Shown here: positions 48,001 to 58,500 of the stretch, piece after piece
Layout of the letters: the number at the start of each line of letters is the position of its first letter
Position numbering within the stretch: the first letter of the stretch is position 1
Source: Carposina sasakii
Taxonomy: Eukaryota; Arthropoda; Insecta; Lepidoptera; Carposinidae
Assembly (NCBI GenBank): GCA_014607495.2
Contig: CP053160.1
Span: 5,332,001-5,396,000, forward strand
DNA length: 64,000 nt
Direction of reading: 5' to 3'
Program-made: the position numbers and the translations under genes
The notes under the pieces: generated by a model
What the model saw: only the letters and a program-made list of their open reading frames with translations
What the model was told of the DNA's origin: nothing
The model's database searches: none

Positions 48001-51000
48001 TTTATTTACTAAGTAGTGGCTTGGCTTAAATTATAGAAAAGTCACCCGCCCCCTGCGTGAAAGAGTAAAAAACATACTTTCTCATAAAGTTTTCATTTTT
48101 CAGTGGAAAAGGCCGGGAAATGCCGCTTCAATGCCGGGTATAAAAATAGTAAAGTATCTATTGAGCTTTTGTTACATAAAAAGCTGGGACAGACAGTTAC
48201 TAGTAGTAGTAATCCCATAATTTCTACATAAAAATAATTACCTCTATGCACCAAAAACTTCCTCGTCGACCTAACCAGCTCACTAATAAGTCCCTCTTTC
48301 ATCTTATGATACGGCGTTGCTTGCAACAGCGCAGCGCAACACTTGAGCGCAACAATGATCACCGCGTGACTTCTCTCGCTATCCAGAATGCCGATTAGAG
48401 CTTTGTGCAGACACGTTATTACGTATCCTAGTGACACTGAGAACGGGATGAATGAAGTTGTCTCTCTTTTACTGTAAGTTAAAAATAAAAACGGAACATA
48501 TAGTTATGAAGTTCATTCTATTAAAACCAACGGGTACAGTTACATGATCTCGATTGAGCACTGAAGCCCCACTTATCAAATATACCTAGTAGTGCATCTC
48601 TTTTTATCACGTGAAATCTAAGCGAGCGCACATCAATCGCCGGATAAAATCCTAGTAATATGAAAAGCACAATCACTTATAATCACAGATTTAGTATGTG
48701 CTTATAATATAAATCCCTATCTTTACAAAGAACTAAGCTGATGTGAGGCTTCACTAGGTGCGTGTTATTAGAATCGAATAAGGAACTCCTGCCCCCCTAG
48801 TATGGTCATGTATCGTGGATATCGTATCGTACGATATCATATTGTCTCTATACAAAATTCAATATGGCGTCTATATTTATCGTATTTTGACAGGCTAAAT
48901 GTCAATAAATCGGTTTATCATACCGTCTTACTTCTGACCGCCAAGAGATTTGTTTTATTGTATTAACCCAGATAAGCCTGAAACTAACTATTATCCTACT
49001 GTCCTATATATAGTACGCTAGTATTTGTAACAAGTTATACGTAATTTATTTATATTATTTTGCTAGAATAATATAAATAAATAAATTTCTAATAAAGCTG
49101 ACACGTTTCTTACTGCAAATCATAAGACTAAATAATCTTAGATAAAGAGGGTATTCTGATATTTTTTTATTTCTACTGTCCTAAATATAGGACAGTAGGC
49201 TTATCTGGGTTAATATCATTCTCACCTGGTCTCAGCTTGCGATAGATACATTCTCGAGCCTGACAGCAAAGCTAGTATGACGCTAAGCATGCTAGCCCGA
49301 CTGCTGGCTATAGGGTCAGTGACCGCACAATAAACCAGGGTTTTCTTCGCCGCCTCAGAAGCGTGCCAGTTGTCATCATCAGGGGAGTCGGGGAGTAACG
49401 CCCACCAGTAGCCGAAAATGTCGCGCTTTTCTTTAACCTGCAATTTTCATGGCTTAGAAATTTGTGTGTGGTCAGGTTATGTTGCAGATACCTACATGTT
49501 ATGAAGGTAACTGTATACTTATACCACTTCATACATACCTACTTATACATGTGGCTGTATTTCCGAAATGGGGTAGGTAGAGCGTTTTTTGGCAAGTCAA
49601 AAATTATATCCCGGAAAGTATTCACGCTAGCGAAGTTTTTCTTTCGCAAATGTTTCTTTTATTTTATGATCTTTCGATATAAATACAAATAAAAAAACGT
49701 AAACATCCCTACTGTATGTTCCTCTGGTAGGTAAACAAGATATCATAATGAACTGAAATATTTAGCTGAAGTTTGGGACAATGAGGAATTTTTTCAAAAT
49801 CAAAGTTTGATTTCGGAATAGTGCAATGTATCGTCTTGCATGCTAGGTGCTCGGGTCTGGTTTCTCATGGCGATTGTAGTTAGTGCAAGTGCCTGTTGTC
49901 GCAATTATGAGTTATCAGATCCGAGGGTCAGTGGAGGGTGTAGGGCCCGGTGGTGGGCGCACCCATAGTGAATGTTTGAACTTCCGAATTGTAACGCCTA
50001 ATACAATTTCATTTATAAAACAATGAGGTAGTTGACTAGTTTTTTTATTTAGTTTAGTAAAATCTGTGAATTTTTAGTTTTGTTACTTATTTTAACTGCA
50101 TATATGTACTATCTTAAATATAATATCAGTATCATGTAACTTTCTCAATCTGTTCATCCAACTTTTGGATGGCTACCTTGGGGACATCCCCTTATCTAAA
50201 AACATTTATGATTAAATATTGTAGCAAATAGAGCCTCCAATCAGGAAAGTAATACAAACCTTCACCAAAACCAGTAACAAATTAGAAGCACTCTGTCTCA
50301 CTCTAGACTTTAAGGCAATCAATTTAGCCTCTCTGTTACTCTCGGCATCTGACATGTCAGAGTCACTGGTCAATGCCCAACAGTTTTTCGCTTTTTGAGG
50401 TTCCAAATAATTTTTACTTGCAGGCCTATAGGCTGAGATATTTTCAAAGTTATCTACATCTTTCATCAGACTTCTGTCAGATACTGGTATTTCTTTTTTT
50501 AAACTCTCTATTGCACTGTTTCTTTGTTTCCTTAATTTCTGTTTCTGTAAAAAAATATAAAACATATGCCATTTTAGTTTGCAATTTCATAAAACTCAGG
50601 AACAAGCAGTATAATGCTGGAACAAGGCCTTTAACTCAGGGTTTTCCTAAGTGTGTTTCATAGCAAAATAGCTAATAGGATTCAAATTACATTTGGTTGA
50701 ATTGAAAGGATACATTAAAGGAAAATGTTTTCCTGGAATAACTGATTAGTGTAAAAATTGTATACAAACTACATAATTATGCTTCAAATTATGCTAGTTT
50801 CATGTATGAAACTAGGTAGGTACTATGTATGTATGCTAGCATTCTATTATACATATAATTTGGTTAAAACAAAACATACCTTTCCACCTTTAGAATGATG
50901 TACTACTGGAGCTACTGAAGGGATAGTTTGCTGTGCTGGCATTATCCTTTGTGGGGTAGAGTCTAGCGGTACTAAGCCATAGAGTATAAAATGCCTACAG

Positions 51001-52188
51001 ATCCCCATGACTTCTGGGAGAGGTATAGGAATCGATTGATCATTAAAGTAAAGCTGTGTTAACACTCGCAGAGCTGAAATTACAACCTGAAATCAATATA
51101 ATTGCTTATTTTTAACTTTTGAAGTATTCCAAAATGTTTTGTATATTGCATGTAGATATGTCATATTTTGTAATGGAAAAGAATCATCTTTTACATTTGG
51201 TGCAACTATGCTTAGTATGACTGTGGGATGGTGTTGATAATCCACAGTTTTGACAACCCCATTTTTGGTAATACAGCCATTTATATCAGTCTGATTGGAT
51301 AGAAAATAATTAATATTTTATAAGATTTATAACCATACCTTGCAATAGAGGGACTCGTCTTGTAATTTTGTAAAGCCCTTCATCAGTAAATTAATGGTTA
51401 CTTGAGACACAAACTCCTTAACATCAGAAGGGACTGCCTCATCACCTAGCTTGCCATCAGAAATGGTAGCAAGACTTATAATGCATTTGAGAGCAGTCAA
51501 ACAAATCTGCACATTGTTGTGGGTACTCAGCATGCTCTTATCAATCTCTAAAAGCTTGATAAGGACACCTTGTCTTCCTATCAGCTCATGTATATACTGT
51601 AAAATGGAAATCAATTAATTTTTGTCATAGTAGATACACAAAAATATAACTGTTCAAGCAAGCTGTTTAGTGTACAAGTGTCGAAAGGATAGAATAATTT
51701 AAATTGTTTACCTTGTGGCCAGCCTGAGGGTTTGATTGTAATATACACTGCATATTATGAAGGATATCAGGGAGTATTATATCAGAACATTTCCTCAAGC
51801 ATTCCAGATGCCACGAAATAACTTTCCAAAGATAGTCTGTTGTAAATTGCAAGTTCTGTTTAGTCAGTATGCTGTTTACTAAATGTGACGTTTTTGCAGT
51901 CAAAAACCCATCTTCTGGTTTAATATTAAGGCATAAAGCTGTTACTAGAGTTGTCGCATCCTGCAAATATACATTTTATCATAAAAACAAGGCATATAAG
52001 CCCCTGATATGCTTACCAAAATATAACCTTAAATCACTTACATGTCTGCTAACAAATAAATCGTTCTTGTAGGGCTTAGCATTTAACTCATCTATTAGGG
52101 TGTTAACTTGAGCTTTGTCGTATTGTTTTAGATATAGGAGATTGCATAAATCGCCACAAACTAACGAAAATAGTTTTCCTGAAGACAT
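33046..52188 (-). CDS. HEATR6: HEAT repeat-containing protein 6 (HEATR6) homologue
   Basis: Minus-strand exons: 52,042-52,188; 51,712-51,960; 51,339-51,596; 50,880-51,086; 50,260-50,544; 49,226-49,437; 48,242-48,471; 47,661-47,962; 47,086-47,290; 45,269-45,432; 44,826-44,948; 42,994-43,118; 42,583-42,670; 39,315-39,539; 38,265-38,480; 33,046-33,303. All phases agree and give about 1,097 residues, against about 1,180 in human HEATR6. Recognisable blocks in order are SDSDMSDAES...SRVRQSA, FGYWWALLPDSP, RTKAAWALGNLSDALVLNM, ATRALGNLL, MKVRWNACYAMGNAMKN and LKVRINAAVALRSPNVREHY. These are alpha-helical HEAT repeats that normally act as protein-binding scaffolds; the cellular role of HEATR6 is poorly known. 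The start is the ATG at 52,188. A TTG six bases upstream in frame is not needed. Introns contain several transposons and a nested antisense THAP gene. Confidence 0.96.
33537..33562. repeat. (ATCT)n microsatellite
   Basis: About six uninterrupted ATCT units. Confidence 0.9.
33761..33950. repeat. Inverted-repeat (MITE-like) element
   Basis: Positions 33,796-33,820 are the exact reverse complement of 33,900-33,924 (AAGCGATAGCGAAAATTGTAC type), and the pairing extends imperfectly outward to GCCCCCTGATTACCTAA and TTAGGTAATAAGGGGGCC. The arms are about 50-60 bp around an 80-nt core. Clean target duplications were not identified. Confidence 0.7.
34288..34860 (-). repeat. tRNA-derived SINE, interrupted copy
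   Basis: Read on the minus strand, the head carries a B-box (GGGTTCGAATCCCGG) and a tRNA-like GACC.TGCTTGCGACGC core. The body ends toward TAGGTTTATGTGATATGAAG. The same element, also minus, is at 38,722-39,190, sharing CCTAGTCCCACA, TCCCTAAGGTCTTGTG and CATGACTCGGAAAC. The head is split by a 318-bp insertion. Confidence 0.8.
34538..34855. mobile_element. 318-bp insertion in the SINE with 15-bp direct repeats
   Basis: CTACCTACTAGACCA occurs at 34,523-34,537 and again at 34,841-34,855, and the uninterrupted sister SINE has this segment once. The inserted DNA starts GTGGTTCCCAAAGTGGTCC and contains GGTCCACAGGAGACTCG; no open frame is seen. The CAGTGGTTCCCAAA start recalls hAT ends, but the long direct repeat is more like target-primed retrotransposition, so the class is open. 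Confidence 0.75.
34901..35840. mobile_element. Helitron-like or MITE element of about 940 bp
   Basis: Starts CTAATATTATAGAGGTAAAC with the CTCCGGAACTACTGGACCGA motif. It ends CTGTAGTCCACGCGGACGGA followed by GCCGCGGGCGTCCACTAGT. This end is shared with several other repeats in the window. The GC-rich palindrome before CTAGT resembles Helitron 3' ends; no helicase or replication-initiator coding is present. Confidence 0.55.
36248..36766. repeat. Tandem duplication interrupted by another repeat
   Basis: TTATGTTATTTCAAACCGGG with the following GTGAAACGTAAAG occurs at about 36,248 and 36,674, and CTAATGAAGGAAGTACACCA occurs at about 36,616 and 36,747. The first copy's middle has been replaced by or filled with a repeat running from CCCCCCTGCCTGTTTTTTGG to TTTTGAAGTCGGTTAAAAA. 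Non-coding. Confidence 0.7.
38722..39190 (-). repeat. tRNA-derived SINE, second copy, interrupted by a MITE
   Basis: Minus-strand head GGCCGATTGGTCTAGCAGG with B-box CGTTCGAATCCCGG; the body continues to CCTAGTCCCACATTAAGATC on the plus strand. A 264-bp inverted-repeat element sits within it at 38,816-39,079. Same family as 34,288-34,860. Confidence 0.8.
38816..39079. mobile_element. 264-bp palindromic MITE inserted in the SINE
   Basis: The left end TACAGGGTGTAACAAAAAGG and the reverse complement of the right end TACAGGATGTAACAAAAAGG match. Pairing continues for about 115 bp on each side, so the element is nearly a full palindrome. TA flanks both sides (38,814-38,815 and 39,080-39,081). Related copies are at 57,985-58,248, 2,273-2,412 and, as a fragment, about 42,390-42,440. 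The TA target fits the Tc1/mariner superfamily. Confidence 0.85.
39873..41439 (+). CDS. THAP-domain protein with P-element-like segment
   Basis: Exons 39,873-40,011, 40,351-40,840 and 40,947-41,439 join in phase to give 373 residues. The THAP zinc-coordinating DNA-binding domain is complete: MVGCSIKNCKSR, FFSFPTKQSVANEWLRYCG, VCSNHF and the closing ALPTLM box. Next comes a linker with three copies of a unit containing ESPR..RLKPD..PT.M and NGKNT.LSQ. Then come three copies of a 29-residue unit (ISLAEYELLKRTANEFQALN). The last part, YMRRRVKWSTEDIAAAMSLR and YRYLRVIGIPLPSLATLRNW, resembles the region after the THAP domain in P-element/THAP9 transposases. The catalytic core is missing. It lies inside a HEATR6 intron on the opposite strand. 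It may be a domesticated transposase fragment acting in DNA binding, or a young P-element relic; the intact frame favours a working gene. Confidence 0.9.
41534..41591. other. 24-bp perfect hairpin just downstream of the THAP gene
   Basis: 41,534-41,557 (GAAACATATTTCCAGACATA and AAAA) is the exact reverse complement of 41,568-41,591, with a 10-nt loop. It lies 95 bp after the THAP stop codon, within its likely 3' untranslated region. It could be a small hairpin RNA, an RNA-processing element or a minute foldback repeat. Confidence 0.85.
41807..42130. repeat. Helitron-like fragment and RTE LINE 3' end
   Basis: 41,807-41,930 repeats the ATAATAAAAATGTAACGGAT element of 27,691. From 41,940 to 42,130 the minus strand translates as WRPRLGKRSVGRPPARWTDD, then DWMAKTGDRAMWR.LGEAYVQQ, the C-terminus of an RTE-type reverse transcriptase. 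Only this end of the LINE is present. Confidence 0.8.
43163..44628. mobile_element. TACAGGATG-type element split by a second insertion
   Basis: The left half (43,163-43,376, from ACAGGGTGATTTTTGGTCGT) and the right half (44,460-44,628, ending GGCAACGAAAAAACATCCTG) together match the copy at 20,141-20,513. A different 1.08-kb element lies between them. It sits in a HEATR6 intron. Confidence 0.8.
43377..44459. mobile_element. Nested 1.08-kb element with GGGTTCCGTAC inverted ends
   Basis: Starts AAAACCGGCCAAGTGCGAGT and contains GAGGGTTCCGTAC near the left end and GTACGGAACCCTAAAAA at the right end as inverted repeats. Inside, a block of about 315 bp (GTAACTAAAAATTTA.GGTTTTCG, then CCAAATTTCAAGATTCT) occurs twice in tandem. 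It is a type of repeat I associate with moth genomes; no intact coding frame is seen. Confidence 0.75.
44640..44760. repeat. Inverted copy of the 31,495 Helitron-like element
   Basis: Reverse complement of 31,495-31,625: CAAGCGACTTTGTTTTATAA at its right and CCTTCCTCGTGAATCACTCT at its left. It is truncated and abuts the preceding element. Confidence 0.7.
45552..45715. repeat. SINE-like repeat, second copy
   Basis: Shares CATACATATAATCA.GCCTT, GGTCAACCCATCGCCTACAA and ATGCCCGGGAAGAGAAGCAT with 7,862-8,110, with an internal deletion relative to it. Confidence 0.75.
45893..46282. mobile_element. Full TACAGGATG-ended element in HEATR6 intron
   Basis: Begins ATACAGGATGTTTTTTTGTG and ends GACCAAAAATCATCCTGTAT, giving inverted ends TACAGGATG. 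It is the most complete copy in the window, opposite in orientation to 20,141-20,513. Non-coding. Confidence 0.8.
46536..47010. mobile_element. hAT-type MITE with GATAATTATC arrays
   Basis: Ends are CAGGGTTCGAAATTATC on the left and, as reverse complement, CAGGGTTCGAAGTGATAATT on the right. Flanks are ATTTGTAC (46,528-46,535) and ATTTGTAT (47,011-47,018), an 8-bp target duplication with one change, as expected for hAT. Both subterminal regions are packed with the palindrome GATAATTATC, at least five copies on the right. No transposase frame remains. It lies 75 bp past a HEATR6 exon. Confidence 0.88.
48967..49209. mobile_element. piggyBac-type MITE, 243 bp, TTAA target
   Basis: TTAA flanks both sides (48,963-48,966 and 49,210-49,213) and the ends are CCCAGATAAGCCT and its exact reverse complement AGGCTTATCTGGG. 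The right side also holds the short palindrome CTGTCCTAAATATAGGACAG. Non-coding. It lies within a HEATR6 intron, about 12 bp from the splice donor of the exon at 49,226-49,437. Confidence 0.9.
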
Positions 52189-52341
52189 CGTCAATTTAAT
52201 ACTAAGGCTTGTCTCTTAAACTATTTGTAGGTACCTATATAATTTCAAGCTAATATGAACATACAATTAATTAACACCAGAAACTACGTACTCAATTAAA
52301 TGCTATCAAAAAATGGACAATTAATTAAATTCACGTGTATG

Positions 52342-53158
52342 TGTCGTGGCCATATCGTAGAATTGATCATTTCATGAAATGGTCGAGCATTTCATGAAAT
52401 GGTTGCATTTCATGAAAAGTTCAACTGTCTATTGGCCACATCATGATATGGTTTGGGCAGATCGATGATTAAAAATCGTTTCTCGATATGGGCAACTAAA
52501 CGCCCGATCATTTCATGAAGTCGTCAAGATTATTGATCATATCGTAAAATAGTTACATGAATCACCGGTAGAGGCGCTGCGCGCGTTTTATTTATGTGTG
52601 AAGATGGCGGATTTTTCTTTTTAGGTTATAAAACAAATTAAAGAGAGTAGGGTGACTATGCAGAAGAAGTTCACGGATAGTGTGTTATATTGTATAATGT
52701 ATATTAGACTTAATGGTGGTTTATAATAATATTGTTAAACAAAAACCTTAGATTACGATAGGTTAGGTTAGGTTAGACTATGACAAATGACGCACGAGCC
52801 GAGCGAGCGGAGCGAGCGTGCCCAGGCAGCGTCCGGCGATGTGCCAGATGCGAATCGCTTTTGTAAAGTCTTTTATGTTTTTAAATATTATATTGTGAAA
52901 ATATCACATAAATAATAGCAAAAAAAATCATACCATCATACCTTATGGTATACTTATATATGGTGTAAGCTCTTACCACATTCGGATTTTATGGACACCC
53001 TGTTAATACGATTTGGCCAAACGTGGATGACAAAATCGTGAAATGTAGACGATTTAACGATCTGGTCAAATTGAATTGGCCACTTCATGAAATGCGACCA
53101 CTTCATGAAATGCTCGACCATTTCATGAAATGATCAATTTAACAATATGGCCACGACA
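52342..53158. mobile_element. 817-bp long-inverted-repeat element, copy 2
   Basis: Same length and nearly the same sequence as 25,536-26,352; I noticed only a handful of single-base differences. It starts TGTCGTGGCCATATCG and is flanked by TATG on both sides (52,338-52,341 and 53,159-53,162). Repeated TTTCATGAAA palindromes fill its ends. It sits immediately upstream of HEATR6, so it may form part of that promoter region. Confidence 0.9.
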
Positions 53159-54429
53159 TATGTATGTACATATGTATTTCAAAACAAGTAATTATAAATT
53201 ATGTCAATGTCAAAACCAGTACATTCTAATAGGTACCGGTCAAATTTCTCTTTCTACGGGTCAAATATAATTTTGCTACAGGAGAGAAAAGAGCGTATAA
53301 ATTAATCTAAAACATTGAGACCACTGAAACGCATTATAAGACTTGATAGTTGAACAATCGTTCGGAAACTATATATTTTTAAGATTTTAAGGATTTACCG
53401 TGGGATTTATCTAAATAGTATAAATAAATGTGAATTCTTAGTGTGAATTTTAATTTTAGAGCTGATCATGGCTTGCATAACGCCCGTAGCACACCTCCCC
53501 GCTGTGAAATACGAGTATATGACAACACAATCGCGAAAATGTGTCTGGCAGATCGAGGAAACCATTCCTATGAAAGTGTTATGTACGTTCAGTGCCGGTT
53601 TTAACACTACCAGCGCCCTGGGCGATTATTCTACGGCGGCGCCCCTCCCCCCAAGTGTGATGTGCGATGTAACTAAAAATGAATGGTTTCGCAATTTTTA
53701 ATAGTTGCAATCATAGTTTGCAATGCTATCCATACATACATTGTATACAATTCTTGTGAGTTGCGACCTTTAATGAAATAAAAAAAATATATTCTGATCA
53801 CTTAGATTTCAGACTTACGAGTTCATCACGCAATATACAGCCATTTATGTCTGATTAAGAGCGCTTGTAGACGTGAATGGATCGCGGGCTGCAAAAAACG
53901 GAAACTCTTACACATAAAAAAATCAATGGAAGTTTGTTAGCTACTAGACTGGTTGTCAGAGTTTACGTACGTGTGATAATAATATGTGGAATATTAAGAT
54001 GGGGCTTTATTTACAACTAGTGACCCAGCCTTTGCTTCGCTTCGGTACATATTTTCTATGCATTAATTTCGTATAGAGAGGTACCCCACGGCTTAACTGC
54101 TTAATTTTTTTATTTGCCCAGGGCAGCCAGTTTGGCCGGACATTTGGGTAAAATACCCTAGATTGTTTAGGATTCTACTAGACTTCACAAACAAATAGAT
54201 TTAATGGAATATTCAGGCAGGAGCGTACCAGGTTCTGAGCTTATAAAATTGTAAGCGACCACTTCATGCATTTGAGTTATTTAGACATTTTCATGAATTT
54301 GTGAGTTATACGAGCCTCATAGTGAAAAACCTTAGTAATTTTAGAATAGAAACGCGAACGAAGAGAGCGCAAATTTTTTTCACTTATTTAGCACGTACCT
54401 ACGTAACTCACCTTAGTTGCCATTTAAGT

Positions 54430-54560
54430 CACCACGGTCACCGACCCGCCTGCCCAGCGTGGTGACTATGGGCAAATGCCCCCCATGGCAGTCTTGTGGT
54501 GTGCCCTGGGGGAGGCCTATGTCCAGCAGTGGACTGCAATAGGCTGATGATGATGATGAT
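54430..54560. repeat. LINE 3' fragment
   Basis: ACCCGCCTGCCCAGCGTGGT, CCCCCCATGGCAG, GTGTGCCCTGGGGGAGGCC and CAGTGGACTGCAATAGGCTG, ending in a (GATGAT)n tail. This is the 3' end of the RTE-like LINE family seen elsewhere in the window. Confidence 0.75.
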
Positions 54561-55506
54561 GACTTCAGTATTAGGTTATAATCACTAGCGAAGTGAGCAC
54601 GAAACTTGGACCACTTTTACCGATTAAAACTCCTTTATGAATAGTAGCACGAGTGCAAAATTTTGTATTAATAGGTAAGTATTCTTCTTGACAAAACTCG
54701 TTTAAAAGTTTTAGACTTTCTAGAGCAACTAGAAATCTGTTCGTCTAGGGGCTTAGACATTGTGATAAGCGACAACGACGTTCGCAAAGTTATGGAAACG
54801 TGATTTCTAAACGCTGTTGGTGGAGTAGTTACGATAAATTTGCGAATTTCTCTGTCGCTCGTGAAATTATTTTGCGTGAGCTGGCCTAAGCCTTTTGGCC
54901 GGACATGCGCTCAAAAAGCCTAACTCTGTCTGGCTTTATCCCGACGCCTGGCAACCCTAGCACTTATTTGATAACTAACTGCTTTACCCAAGTAGACCTA
55001 GGACTAGAATCGAAGAGATGAAAACTTTTTTCCAGCGCCCTGGGCGATCGCCCCACCGCGCCCTACCCTAACGCCACTACTGTGTACGTTAGTAGGTAAT
55101 TAATAGTTTGTGGTATACCTAGCAGTATTTGATGATTCTTACTGACAAGCTATAGCGAAACTACTGCGGTTCCGGTGTTATAGTTTCAAGGCAAAGGTGT
55201 GTGTGCTACGAACGTCTAGCTCATCCTTTTAACTAAAAAACGTTTGATTATTTCATTATAATAATGCTTCAAATACCATCATAAAAATGCAACCAGCTTT
55301 TGGGTTACTATTGGTTACTATTATTTAAAATGCAGTCAATATGAAAGCTGGTGACATTGAGTTGTTGTTAAAAAAGCAACACATGTGAAAAATACAGTTA
55401 GAAAATAGAAATAATATTTCTAATTAATTATTTCACTAATTATTTTATAGATAACAATAAACCAAATTTATTCAGACATCTGCTAAATCTTTTTTATTGT
55501 TGCAAG

Positions 55507-58500
55507 ATGTCCACAGTTAATAATACGCACATTCAAGAAGTTATCTGCCCCCCTCCGAAAGAAAACCCACAGCATCCATGGCAAAATTTGATAAACGATA
55601 AATATTATGGACTAATGAAGTATGCCCATAATTCTATAAACAACCCTCCCTATCCGAAACAAAAAGATGATAACTCACATCCGCACAAGTCGGTGCATTT
55701 CACCATTATTGGGAACAAGCTTACTAAAGAGTTCAACTACTGTGTAAATGTCGTAAAAGGGCTACACAAGTACAGGACAAAGTATTTCAAGGCTCCAACA
55801 ATAAGAGGTAAGTAGGTGGTAGTGTGCTGGAGAAGGTAGGTATTCAGAATTTTATTTCATCAAATTTAATCATTTCAAATTGCAGCGGCCGTTTAACTAG
55901 GGTCAACACAAATCGGCTCGTAAGTACTCGTAGAGATAATTCTGCGATCCAGATATAGGAGTGATCAGTAACAATACTTATTTACTTCATGTTTAATGTT
56001 TAAGGGATAATGGTCAGTCAGTGAGAGTGCGTCTACGTCCGTACTAACTAATACTTTATTTTACACCCGAGTCTCGAAAAGTGGCAAATCAAGCACGTTG
56101 TGCCTACGCGCCGAAACTTATCCGCTGTCTTCGTCTTCACCAAATTACACTGTAACAATCTCACTCCTTAGTGACGTATTTAAATCATGATTCATACAAC
56201 TGTGAGGTCCTTAATTGCGTCTTTGGGTGGACTAACGTTACACGATGTTCATTGATCATCAATTACTGGCTCTAACGGCTTATTTAACAGCCTATTAGTA
56301 ATTTAGTATGAACCCAGTCGCAGTAAGCAATACGAGTATAAGGTAGCAACACATATCGTCTGATTTTTTGTAGGACATATCTAAGAATATTTATGTGATT
56401 TGAACTAAAAGTGACCCTAACTAATCGGGGATTAGATTACAAATCATAGATTTAAGGCTCTTTTAACTCGATAATGGCTATGTTATGTTCTGTAAACTTT
56501 CCACCCTTTCTAGCTTTAACTACTGTGGAATGGCCTGATGTATTAAATGACATCAAAATAAAGTACGGAGGTCTGGCTTACTGTCTGAAGTCCCAAGTGG
56601 TCGTGCTAATGGATGGCAATATACTGGGCGGTGATGAAGAACTGAAGGAACTCTTGGATCGCAACTACAGATACCATTTGAGTTTAGATTATTCTAAGGA
56701 AGCTGTCGACCAATTCGCCAAATATATTCGATCTACGGGTGTAAGCATATCCGAGTAATCCTATAGCTGTCTTCCAGCTAACCGCCAATTATAAGCGTGT
56801 GCTGTCGAGTCTTCTAATAGATTAGACGTTGGCAGTGAAAACCCCATACGATTAAAAAATTCAGACGTGGGTCGACCTTGGGGCAACGCCCGTGCCCGGG
56901 CAATATTCTCGGCGCGCAACAACGCGCCGGTAACTTGCGTGGCCTTTAAAGTAACATCTATATAACCTGTGACATGCAATAAATGAATCTAATCACTTGG
57001 GTCGGAGAGTCTGACCATCTGGGAAGGGAAAGATTCGGCTGGTCGGGGGGACGCGGGCCGGGCTAGTCAACCCCTGGTATTACCTGGGTGCGCCCGGCCA
57101 CTTGAGCTGCCACTGCCGCCGGCCAGTTCGCGAAAGAAGAGGAAGGAGAAGAAAAGGAAGGAAAAAGAAAAGTGCATTCGAATCCTTAAAAGATTAAAAT
57201 TCCTACTAACGTACTTCCTACGTAGGTAGTTAAGTAGATACCTTTTAAGTCGTCATGTTTATTTTTCCTTTTCCAGAGACCATTTGTGTATATGCATTTT
57301 TCTATCGGCGAGGCACACATTGGTACTATGATTTTCATGGTAAGTTGTAGAATCTTGCACAGTTCATCAATAGATACCTACTATGTCAGCCTATTGCAGT
57401 GACTGTAACTGATTTACGTAGGCTTCACCCAGAGCATGCCACAAGGCTCGATCTTTCGCTTTAGCCATCCAGTTACTACAACCGCCCTCTTCAGGGCATC
57501 GGTCCATCTGGCCTGGGTTAGGTTAGGTTAGGATATGTTATTAGTTTATTTTAGGATATGTTATATCCTCAAATATCAATAGGTAGGTTAAATCCAGCTC
57601 ACCAATCTTATAGCTATATGCGGATATGCTGCCATATACATCAGAAAACTTCCTTCGTCTATGCCGAGCCAAGAAAGGTGGTTATTCAGGTACACCCGTA
57701 CATCGTATTGTTAAAGACTGTTGGATTCAATGTGGGGGATATGGCCTAAAAAGTAGCGATTTGGATTGTGAAAATTTCATGGTGCCACATGACAAACGAG
57801 GAGTCTTGTGCATGGCAAATGATGGAAGGTAAAGCAATTTGTTGGTAATGATCTATCTTTCAAAATTCCAAAAAACATTCATTTGGGTACTATTTAGTTG
57901 ATAAAGGTCTCCTATAATATTTTTTCTCATATATAGGTATCTTCCAGGTACAGATAGCGATCCGTTACATTTTTATTATATATATACAGGGTGTAACAAA
58001 AAGGATATGTTAAGCGAAAAGCTATGTAAATAGCCCACTATGAAGACCCTATTACCAAAATTTGAGACTTGAAATCACATGTTTATTTTTTAAGATTGTA
58101 TGAACATTCCTGAGTTGTTTAGGAATTCTCCATACTATTTGGAAAAATGAACATGTTATTTCGAGTCTGAAATTTTGTGGGTAGGTTCCTTTTAATTGGC
58201 TATTTACAAAGCTTTTCGCTTAACATACCCTTTTTGTTCCATCCTATAGATATAGATAATTTCGACATTTTGTTTTTTTTTGCAGTCCACGCGGAACGAG
58301 TCACGGGCGTCCACTAGTTTCCTATAAATGGAAATAGGGTAGGTACATATTTTTATCTTACCTTAATTGGATCTTGAATTTCATCAGACACACAGATTGC
58401 TCAACTCAATTCTTTGTATTGCTCCAACCTGCGCCCTGGATGGAACACAAGTATGTAGCTTTTGGCCAGCTCGTTGAAGGATATACAACACTAAACCAGA

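Larger units (their letters stand above)
52189..55506. other. Divergent intergenic region between HEATR6 and the cyclophilin-like gene
   Basis: The two start codons face away from each other 3.3 kb apart. The region contains the second 817-bp element (52,342-53,158) beginning about 150 bp upstream of the HEATR6 start, LINE debris at 54,430-54,560, and AT-rich sequence. A 77-codon open frame at 53,468-53,701 is not supported as a gene. No clear promoter motif was recognised. Confidence 0.55.

Noticed and set aside
49308..49532. 74-codon minus-strand frame overlapping a HEATR6 exon
   Set aside because: Out of frame with the homologous reading FGYWWALLPDSP in the same exon.
53468..53701. 77-codon plus-strand open frame starting MACITPVAHLPAVKYEY
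   Set aside because: No acceptor, donor or family match. Its 3' half carries the GCGCCCTGGGCGA word also found at about 55,037, so it overlaps a repeat.
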